35,870 bases of DNA, taken from contig JACQUC010000116.1 of NCBI GenBank assembly GCA_016210495.1, positions 1 to 35,870 of the forward strand. The letters run 5' to 3'. The stretch comes from Chloroflexota bacterium (GTDB taxonomy: Bacteria; Chloroflexota; FW602-bin22; JACPRP01). This document shows positions 30,128 through 35,870 of this stretch, piece after piece; positions within the stretch are counted from its first letter, which is position 1; every line of letters starts with the position of its first letter. A program made the position numbers and the translations under genes. The notes under the pieces were generated by a model that saw nothing but the letters and a program-made list of their open reading frames with translations, searched no databases and was not told the origin of the DNA.

Positions 30128-31736
30128 AGTTTCTATCGCTCGCCCCGAGGGCCTCCGGCTGGGAGCTGGCGATTCTCTTCCAGGTGACGAGCGGATATTC
30201 CAGGCTGTCGGACAGAGCCCACCAACTGGCCTCGATGATGTTGGTGGAGCTGCCGACTGTGTTCCAGGTGTGCTCGCCGTCGGTGGACTCGATGGAAACC
30301 CGGACATTGGAACTGGTACCACTCTCGTCTTCCAGCACGCGCACCTTGTAGTCGACAAGGCGAACGCTTCTCAGCTCCGGGTAGAACTGGAGAAGGGCCT
30401 TGCGAATGGCGGTGTCGAGGGCGTTTACCGGACCGTTACCCTCGGCCGCCGTGTGCATTATGTCGCCATCGACCTCGATCTTAACGGTCGCCTCGGCCAG
30501 AATATCGTCGCCCTTGCGTTTCTCGACAAGCACGAGAAAGTCCAGAAGATGGAACGGGGGACAGTATCCGGGCTGGGAGCGACGAACAAGGAGCTCGAAG
30601 GATGCCTCGGCGTCCTCGAATTGAAAGCCCTGGCTCTCCAAATACTTGATGCGCTCGACCATCTCGCGCACCTCGGCGGACTCGGCGGTCAGGTCGACCC
30701 CGAAGCGCTGGGCCTTCAATAGCACATTGCTCTTGCCCCCCAACTCCGAGACCAGGATGCGCTGGCTGTTGCCGACAGCCTCCGGCCTGATGTGCTCGTA
30801 GGCGACCGCAGTCTTGGAGACGGCGTTCACGTGCATACCGCCTTTGTGGGCGAAGGCGCTAGCGCCGACGTACGGAAGGTGCGTGTTGTGAATGAGGTTG
30901 GCCACTTCGCTGACGTACCGGGAGGTTGCCGTTAGCAACTCTAGCTGCTCATCGGGGAGGCAGTCGATGCCCATTTTCAGCTTGAGATTCGGGATGATGG
31001 AGCACAGATTGGCGTTGCCGCAGCGCTCGCCATAGCCGTTGATGGTTCCCTGGACGAGCGTGGCACCGCTGGATACCGCAGCCAGGCTGTTGGCAACGGC
31101 TAGCTCGGCGTCGTTGTGAGCGTGTATGCCCAGCGGCGCATCGATCTCCCGGGCCACTTCGGCCACGATCTGCGCGACGTCGAAGGTCAACGTGCCGCCA
31201 TTGGTGTCGCATAGCACCAACCAGTCGGCGCCCGCTTCGCGCGCCGCGTGCAACGTTTGGAGCGCATAGGCCTTGTTCGCCCTGAAGCCGTCGAAAAAGT
31301 GCTCCGCATCGAACAGCACCTCGAAGCCCCGCGACTTGAGGAAAGAGATCGAGCCTGCCAGCATTTTCAGGTTTTCGTCGAGGGTGGTCTTGAGGACCTC
31401 TGACACCTGGAAAGCAGAGCTCTTCCCGACGATGGCTACGGCCGGAACGGCCAACTCGCCCAGGGCACGCAGGTTAGGATCATGGGCGGCGTCGCCGTAA
31501 GGTCGGCAGGTACTGCAGAAGGCGGTCAGCCTGGTATTGACCAGTTGCAGGCCCCCGGCGCGACTGAAGAACTCGGCATCCTTGGGGTTTGCGCCCGGCC
31601 AGCCGCCCTCGACGTAGTGAATGCCTAGCTCGTCGAGCTTGCGAGCGATCTTGAGCTTGTCGTCGACAGAGAACGAGATGCCCTCGCCCTGCGTGCCATC
31701 TCGCAGCGTCGTATCGTATAGCAGCACGTGCGCCAT
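30123..31736 (-). CDS. cimA: (R)-citramalate synthase
   Basis: 537 residues from the ATG at 31736, which overlaps the leuB stop by one base (TGATG). The longer frame upstream lies inside leuB and is rejected. YDTTLRDGTQGEGISF is the DRE-TIM metallolyase signature, CDTNGG and HAHND supply further catalytic and metal residues, and the C-terminal LeuA-dimer regulatory domain (GNGPVNALDTAIRKAL) is present. The sequence is of the CimA/LeuA2 type rather than the IPMS type: SFSVDDKLKIARKLDELGIHYVEGG. The enzyme joins pyruvate and acetyl-CoA to (R)-citramalate; LeuCD and LeuB encoded next to it then make 2-oxobutyrate, giving isoleucine without threonine. The stop codon is inside a dispersed repeat. 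Confidence 0.92.
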   Translation of the reverse strand: MAHVLLYDTTLRDGTQGEGISFSVDDKLKIARKLDELGIHYVEGGWPGANPKDAEFFSRAGGLQLVNTRLTAFCSTCRPYGDAAHDPNLRALGELAVPAVAIVGKSSAFQVSEVLKTTLDENLKMLAGSISFLKSRGFEVLFDAEHFFDGFRANKAYALQTLHAAREAGADWLVLCDTNGGTLTFDVAQIVAEVAREIDAPLGIHAHNDAELAVANSLAAVSSGATLVQGTINGYGERCGNANLCSIIPNLKLKMGIDCLPDEQLELLTATSRYVSEVANLIHNTHLPYVGASAFAHKGGMHVNAVSKTAVAYEHIRPEAVGNSQRILVSELGGKSNVLLKAQRFGVDLTAESAEVREMVERIKYLESQGFQFEDAEASFELLVRRSQPGYCPPFHLLDFLVLVEKRKGDDILAEATVKIEVDGDIMHTAAEGNGPVNALDTAIRKALLQFYPELRSVRLVDYKVRVLEDESGTSSNVRVSIESTDGEHTWNTVGSSTNIIEASWWALSDSLEYPLVTWKRIASSQPEALGASDRNS

Positions 31737-32863
31737 CAGCCGACCCCCTTCACTTTGGTGGTGATGAGGGCCCCCATCTCCCTTGTGCCGACCAGCTTGC
31801 AGCCGTCCTCCTGGATATCGTTGCAACGGTAACCTTCACGCAACACCGCCAAGACGGCGTCCTCTATTAGATCGGCCTCTCGAGCCAGGTGCAAAGAGTA
31901 GCGCAGCATAAGCGCGGCGCTCAAAATGGTGGCGATTGGATTAGCGACGTTCTTGCCGGCATACTTGGGGGCGGAGCCGTGGATCGGCTCGTACATGCCG
32001 GGGCGAATCTCTCGGTTCGGCCCTCTGCTAGGGGAGTCGGGATGGCTGCGATCGTAGCCCAGGCTGGCCGAGGGGAGCATGCCCATAGACCCAGCCAGCG
32101 TCGAGGCCTCGTCAGTCAAGATGTCGCCAAACATGTTCTCGGTGACGATGACGTCGAACTGAGTGGGACGACGGATCAACTGCATTGCGCACGTGTCCAC
32201 AAGCATATGCTCAAGGTTCACGTCGGGGTACTCCGCGCCGATCTCGGTGGCGACCTCACGCCAGAGCCGTGAGGACGATAGCACGTTCTGCTTATCAACC
32301 GAGGTGACCTTCTTGCGTCGCGTCCTGGCCAGGTCGAAACCCACGCGCATGACACGCCTGACTTCCTCTTCGGAGTAGCGCAGCGTGTCGACGGCTTTCC
32401 TGGAGCCGTTGGCATCGTAGCGCTTGCTGGGCTTCCCAAAATACAGTCCGCCGGTAAGCTCGCGGACCACCACCAGGTCGGTTCCGGCAACCGTATCTTC
32501 TTTGAGGGTGGTGGCATTCTGCAGCATAGGCATAAGCTTCACAGGGCGAAGGTTGGCGAAGAGGCCAAGCGCCTTGCGCAGGCCCAGCAGGCCTTGCTCC
32601 GGGCGCACGGAGGCGCGAGGGTCATCCCACTTGGGCCCGCCGACGGCGCCAAGCAACACTGTGTCGCTGGCACGAACCAGCTTGAGCGTATCGGAGGGCA
32701 GCGCTGTGCCAGAGGCGTCGATGGCGGCACCGCCGACAAGGCCGTACTCGTACTCGAAACCATGCCCAAACCGCTCGGCGATGGCGTCGAGCACTGCTAT
32801 GGCTTCCTGGGCTACGTCGGGGCCGATGCCGTCCCCCGGCAAAACGGCTATCTTAGCCTGCAC
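31736..32863 (-). CDS. leuB: 3-Isopropylmalate dehydrogenase
   Basis: 375 residues, starting at a GTG that overlaps the leuD stop (TAGTG). IAVLPGDGIGPDV, the substrate helix (RKALGLFANLRPV), TVAGTDLVVVRELTGGLYFG and TENMFGDILTDEAS identify it. It oxidises and decarboxylates 3-isopropylmalate with NAD and, in the citramalate route, beta-methylmalate. Between SLG and GMYEPIHGSAP there are about 15-18 additional residues (YDRSHPDSPSRGPNREIRP) not normally found at that loop near the NAD site. Everything else is standard and all frames are intact, so the enzyme is expected to work. Confidence 0.95.
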   Translation of the reverse strand: MQAKIAVLPGDGIGPDVAQEAIAVLDAIAERFGHGFEYEYGLVGGAAIDASGTALPSDTLKLVRASDTVLLGAVGGPKWDDPRASVRPEQGLLGLRKALGLFANLRPVKLMPMLQNATTLKEDTVAGTDLVVVRELTGGLYFGKPSKRYDANGSRKAVDTLRYSEEEVRRVMRVGFDLARTRRKKVTSVDKQNVLSSSRLWREVATEIGAEYPDVNLEHMLVDTCAMQLIRRPTQFDVIVTENMFGDILTDEASTLAGSMGMLPSASLGYDRSHPDSPSRGPNREIRPGMYEPIHGSAPKYAGKNVANPIATILSAALMLRYSLHLAREADLIEDAVLAVLREGYRCNDIQEDGCKLVGTREMGALITTKVKGVG

Positions 32864-33366
32864 TACTTATCCTCCGAATTCATGCTCAAGCGTCCCCTTA
32901 CGTGCTCCACCAGACCCCCAGCGGCCATTATTTGCAGCATGAACTCGGGATACGGCTTGGCACAGTGCGTCTGGCTCCTGGTGAGGTTGGTTATCCTGCC
33001 GGTCGCCAAATCGACTTCGATGGCATCGCCCGCGTCGGTGCCGTCGACGGCAGCGTCGCACTCGAGGATGGGCAGCCCGATGTTGATGGCGTTGCGATAG
33101 AAGATGCGCGCGAAGGACTTGGCGATGACGCAGGCGACGCCAGAAGCCTTAATAGATAGTGGCGCGTGCTCCCGCGACGAGCCGCACCCGAAGTTGGTGC
33201 CCGCGACGATGAAGTCCCCGGGCTGGACATCGGCCACGAAAGTCGGGTCGATGTCCTCCATGCAGTGCCGCGCCAGTTCTCTGGCGTCTGACACGTTGAG
33301 GTAGCGGGCTGGGATTATGACGTCGGTATCGACGTTGGCCCCGTATTTCCAGACTCTACCCTTCAT
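32863..33366 (-). CDS. leuD: 3-Isopropylmalate dehydratase small subunit
   Basis: 167 residues, the short form of the small subunit (homoaconitase-type LeuD2 class), starting [32 protein letters not shown] is the swivelling-domain signature. With LeuC it isomerises 2- to 3-isopropylmalate and, in the CimA pathway, citramalate to beta-methylmalate. Its stop overlaps the leuB start, so translation is coupled. A modest AGACTAACAT leader precedes the ATG without a strong Shine-Dalgarno sequence. Confidence 0.95.
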   Translation of the reverse strand: MKGRVWKYGANVDTDVIIPARYLNVSDARELARHCMEDIDPTFVADVQPGDFIVAGTNFGCGSSREHAPLSIKASGVACVIAKSFARIFYRNAINIGLPILECDAAVDGTDAGDAIEVDLATGRITNLTRSQTHCAKPYPEFMLQIMAAGGLVEHVRGRLSMNSEDK

Positions 33367-33436
33367 ATGTTAGTCTCCAGTCACAGTTAGGTATTGGTGA
33401 GCCCTTTCCAGGCCATCATAGCAGTCAACAGGACGG

Positions 33437-33499
33437 CCCTCACCTGCCTCGGGCAGGCGCCTCAGGCGCCCTAGCCCTCTCCCAGAGGGAGAGGGGACA
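33437..33499 (-). repeat. GGGAGAGGG-family repeat with inserted hairpins at the leuC 3' end
   Basis: CCCTCTCCC (33475-33483) and GGGAGAGGG (33487-33495) form the core. The CCCTCACC and CCCTAG parts are split by about 25 bases containing two small hairpins (GCCT..AGGC and GCGCCT..AGGCGC). The 15-20 bases left of it (from 33422) also match the copy at 34981 with two differences. It encodes the last residues and the stop codon of leuC. Confidence 0.7.
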
Positions 33500-34754
33500 G
33501 GTTGGCGATCTCAGCCGGGCTCCCAATGCGGCCTAGGACGGCCGAGGCCGCCACGATCGCCGGGCCGGCGAGGTATACTTCGCTCTCCGTGTGGCCCATG
33601 CGACCGACGAAATTGCGATTGGTCGTGCTGATGGCCCTTTCGCCGGGGGCGAGAACCCCTGAGTGTCCTCCCAGGCAAGGCCCACATGTGGGCGTGCTGA
33701 CGGCCGCGCCGGCTTCGACAAAAGTCTGAATCAGCCCCTCTCTTATTGCCTCCAGGTATACTCCCTGCGAACCAGGGAAGACAAGGCATCTGACGTGCGG
33801 ATGCACCTTCCTGCCGCGCAAGACGCCGGCGGCAACACGCAGGTCCTCAATCCTGCCGTTGGTGCAGGAGCCGATGACGGCCTGATCGACGGCGACGTTG
33901 CCGACCCTGCTGATGGGCCTGGTATTCGACGGCAGGTGCGGGAACGCCACCTGCGGCTCGATTCCGGAAACATCGTACTCGATGACCTTCGCATACTCCG
34001 CATCGCCGTCCGCCTCGAAAACCCGATGGGGCCGGGTCGCCCGGGGATCTACGTAGGCGATGGTCTTATCGTCGACAGCAAACAGCCCGGCTTTGGCACC
34101 GGCCTCGATGGCCATATTGGCCATGGTGAAACGCCCGTCCATACTCAGGTTGGCGATGGCCTCGCCGGTGAACTCCATCGCCGCGTAAAGGGCACCGTCG
34201 ACGCCGATTTCGCCGATAGTATACAAGATCAGGTCCTTCCCTCCAACCCAGGGCTGGAGGCTTCCTCGGTACACGAACTTGATGGTGTGGGGCACCTTCA
34301 TCCAGATCTCGCCGGTGGCCATAGCGACGGCTATGTCGGTGCTGCCCATACCGGTCGCGAAGGCGCCCAGCGCTCCGTAGGTGCAGGTGTGCGAGTCCGC
34401 GCCCACGACGACGTCGCCGGGCACGACAAGGCCGAGCTCGGGCAACAGCACGTGCTCGATACCCATCCGGCCCACTTCGAAGTAGCGCACGCCGTAGGTC
34501 TGGGCGAAGCGGCGCATCTCCTGGGCTTGCTGGGCCGATTTGATATCCTTGTTGGGCACAAAGTGATCGGGCACCAGAACGATCTTATCGGGATCGAAGA
34601 CCCTGGAAACGCCGATCTTGGCGAACTCGGCAAACGCCAGCGGCCCGGTTATGTCGTTGGCGAGCACCAGGTCCACCTTGGCGTTGATGAGCTCACCGGG
34701 GGAAGCTTTGTCCAGCCCGGCGTGCGCGGCCAGGATCTTCTCTGCTAAGGTCAA
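33471..34754 (-). CDS. leuC: 3-Isopropylmalate dehydratase large subunit
   Basis: 427 residues from a TTG at 34754, chosen because GGAGGAGG lies 8 bases upstream and the product then begins [13 protein letters not shown] as in the family; no ATG fits. The length marks the shorter LeuC/HacA-like class rather than the ~466-residue enterobacterial one. [32 protein letters not shown] and CGPCLGG supply the [4Fe-4S] cysteines and active site. The last eight or so residues (SPLPLGEG after IANL) are encoded by a GGGAGAGGG-family repeat, which has replaced the original terminus and stop codon. A partial copy of the gene's first codons lies 113 bases upstream (34846-34868). Confidence 0.95.
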   Translation of the reverse strand: MTLAEKILAAHAGLDKASPGELINAKVDLVLANDITGPLAFAEFAKIGVSRVFDPDKIVLVPDHFVPNKDIKSAQQAQEMRRFAQTYGVRYFEVGRMGIEHVLLPELGLVVPGDVVVGADSHTCTYGALGAFATGMGSTDIAVAMATGEIWMKVPHTIKFVYRGSLQPWVGGKDLILYTIGEIGVDGALYAAMEFTGEAIANLSMDGRFTMANMAIEAGAKAGLFAVDDKTIAYVDPRATRPHRVFEADGDAEYAKVIEYDVSGIEPQVAFPHLPSNTRPISRVGNVAVDQAVIGSCTNGRIEDLRVAAGVLRGRKVHPHVRCLVFPGSQGVYLEAIREGLIQTFVEAGAAVSTPTCGPCLGGHSGVLAPGERAISTTNRNFVGRMGHTESEVYLAGPAIVAASAVLGRIGSPAEIANLSPLPLGEG

Positions 34755-34868
34755 GTGAGTTGCCTCCTCCCCAGGGTAGTCATCTGCCAACCGGCAGGGC
34801 GCGAGAACCGCGCCCCTACGGACGCTTGGGCGGCGTGTGCAACCGGGATATTCTCTGCCAAGGTCAAG
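34733..34868 (-). repeat. Direct repeat of the leuC 5' end
   Basis: Twenty-one of 23 bases are shared between 34733-34755 (leuC start, codons TLAEKI) and 34846-34868 (reading TLAENI). The 90 bases between hold a GTAGGGGCG-family hairpin. It could be a partial tandem duplication, or a long target duplication made when the repeat was inserted. Confidence 0.55.
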
Positions 34869-34944
34869 ATGACCCCCAACCACCCCCGGGCGGACAGGGC
34901 CGTCCGCCCCCACGTTAGGCTGGGCGCGATTCATCGCGCCCCTA
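34798..34944 (-). repeat. Cluster of three GTAGGGGCG-family hairpins between leuA and leuC
   Basis: Three hairpins: GGGCGCG/CGCGCCC then CTACG (34798-34819); GGGCGGAC/GTCCGCCC then CCACG (34888-34914); GGGCGCGAT/ATCGCGCCC then CTATG (34922-34944). A half copy (CGCGCCCTACGG) follows at about 34954. All have the same orientation as the copies after cimA and lysC. The spacer otherwise holds no gene. Confidence 0.65.
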
Positions 34945-34980
34945 TGACGATATCGCGCCCTACGGCAGTCGACAGGGCGG

Positions 34981-35049
34981 CCCTCACCCTAACCCTCTCC
35001 CAAAGGGAGAGGGGACTTCTCCAACCCTCTTCCGGAGGGAGAGGGGACT
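34981..35049 (-). repeat. Two GGGAGAGGG-family repeats forming the leuA 3' end
   Basis: The first copy has CCCTCACCCTAA, CCCTCTCCC (34993-35001), AAA and GGGAGAGGGG. The second (35023-35049) has CCCTCTTCC, GGA and GGGAGAGGGG. Read on the minus strand they encode PSPSGRG and SPLPLGEG plus the TAG stop of leuA. Confidence 0.75.
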
Positions 35050-35870
35050 GCGTCGTCGGCTCGTGGCACAGTGGCCAGCATCTTGTTGAGGGCGTACACG
35101 TAGGCCTTGGCCGATGCCACGATAATGTCGGTCGAGGCTCCGCGGCCGGTGAAGGTTCGCCCATTGCCTTCCACTTTGATGGTGACCTCGCCGATGGCGT
35201 CGATGCCGGCCGTCACAGATTGGACCGAGAACTCGGTAAGCCGGTTGGGAACCTGGATGACCCGATTGATGGCCTTATAGATGGCGTCGACCGGGCCGGT
35301 GCCCAGCGCGGCATCGGACAGAACCTGCCCATCGGGCGTTAGAATGCGCACGGTAGCCGTGGGCACGCTGTGGTCGCCACACGAGACCTGCACGTGCTCC
35401 AGATGAAATATCTCGGCGGGCGCCCGCACCTCGTCAGCGACAATTGCCTCCAGGTCCCTGTCGGTGATCTCCTTTTTCTTATCGGCCAGCTCCTTGAACC
35501 GCATGAAGGCGCGGCTGAGGTCTTCGGGCGAAAGATCGTAACCCAGCTCCAGCAGACGATCTTTGAAGGCGTGGCGTCCGCTGTGCTTGCCCAATACTAG
35601 AACGCTATCAACGAGGCCGATGGACCTGGCATCCATGATCTCGTAGGTCGTCCGCTCTTTTAGAATCCCGTCCTGGTGGATGCCCGACTCGTGCGCGAAG
35701 GCGTTGGCGCCGACGATGGCTTTGTTCGGCTGCACGTAGATGCCGGTGTAGCTGCTGACCATCCTGCTGGCCTTATAGATCTGCGTGGTGTCGATGTTTG
35801 TGGTAAGAGGGTACATGTCTCGACGTGTGCGCAGAGTCATGACGATCTCTTCCATCGAGGCGTTGCCGGC
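34989..35870 (-). CDS. leuA: 2-Isopropylmalate synthase, C-terminal part (5' partial)
   Basis: The frame is open to the end of the window, so about 293 C-terminal residues of a roughly 510-residue enzyme are visible. [20 protein letters not shown] is the conserved segment after the catalytic barrel; DLEAIVADE leads into the LeuA-dimer regulatory domain with [15 protein letters not shown], where leucine normally binds to inhibit the enzyme. It condenses acetyl-CoA with 2-oxoisovalerate, the first step of leucine synthesis. The natural protein should end near [10 protein letters not shown]; the final ~20 residues are encoded by two GGGAGAGGG-family repeats, which also supply the stop. It is the first visible gene of the minus-strand leu-cim-phe-lys cluster. 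Confidence 0.94.
   Translation of the reverse strand, partial: AGNASMEEIVMTLRTRRDMYPLTTNIDTTQIYKASRMVSSYTGIYVQPNKAIVGANAFAHESGIHQDGILKERTTYEIMDARSIGLVDSVLVLGKHSGRHAFKDRLLELGYDLSPEDLSRAFMRFKELADKKKEITDRDLEAIVADEVRAPAEIFHLEHVQVSCGDHSVPTATVRILTPDGQVLSDAALGTGPVDAIYKAINRVIQVPNRLTEFSVQSVTAGIDAIGEVTIKVEGNGRTFTGRGASTDIIVASAKAYVYALNKMLATVPRADDAVPSPSGRGLEKSPLPLGEG

Noticed and set aside
29544..30722. A 392-residue plus-strand frame across pheA and cimA
   Set aside because: It spans two genes antisense and shows no domain.
20829..35049. A CRISPR array formed by the repeated GGGAGAGGG units
   Set aside because: Copies are scattered over 14 kb behind different genes, are palindromic and variable, and have no regular spacers.

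Overview
The window looks like a chromosomal segment of an anaerobic or facultatively anaerobic bacterium, most likely a member of the Chloroflexota. The evidence is indirect: a secreted beta-propeller protein ending in a YLPLVVK-type tail (a C-terminus I associate with Chloroflexota exported proteins), a hemE-hemH-hemY gene order, GC-rich housekeeping genes, and many short palindromic repeats between genes. The first gene, a 5'-truncated ring-opening hydrolase of the benzoyl-CoA pathway type (BamA/Oah-like), points to anaerobic aromatic degradation. The phylum call is an inference.

Region 1 (2-751) holds that hydrolase and a terminator hairpin. Region 2 (about 0.8-14.7 kb) is accessory DNA. 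Its core is a two-gene operon: a 2569-residue protein with two separate sacsin-type GHKL/Hsp90-like ATPase domains, overlapped by ATGA with a 924-residue SNF2/RapA-like helicase. The operon uses less GC-rich codons than its neighbours and is followed by a possible transposase remnant, an SDR oxidoreductase, an orphan ribbon-helix-helix gene, an intact hicAB toxin-antitoxin pair and a broken vapBC pair. This is the best candidate for an undescribed system, plausibly anti-phage or anti-plasmid defence, but no function is proven by the sequence.

Region 3 (14.7-17.9 kb, minus strand) is one large exported protein: TolB-like propeller repeats, a CARDB domain, a metzincin-like protease domain whose usual third zinc histidine is replaced, and an Ig/FnIII-like tail. 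Region 4 (18.2-20.8 kb, plus) is a stand-alone Mo/W-bisPGD oxidoreductase with an Fe-S cluster, followed by a UspA protein. Region 5 (20.9-26.5 kb, plus) is a compact cell-wall and haem run: class B penicillin-binding protein, hemE, hemH and hemY/cgoX.

Region 6 (26.6-35.9 kb, minus) begins at its 3' end with an orphan MNT nucleotidyltransferase and an FmdB zinc ribbon. It continues into a large amino-acid cluster, in transcription order leuA (partial), leuC, leuD, leuB, cimA, pheA, lysC. LeuCD and LeuB can serve both the leucine and citramalate (isoleucine) pathways, which fits cimA being translationally coupled to leuB. PheA and LysC add phenylalanine and aspartate-family synthesis.

Two families of short hairpin repeats sit at gene 3' ends in this window, nearly always in the same orientation relative to the gene upstream. 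They have supplied the stop codons and C-terminal residues of leuA and leuC, the stop codons of cimA and the propeller-protease gene, and probably the ribosome-binding site of pheA. A separate 150-bp MITE-like inverted-repeat element lies between pheA and lysC.
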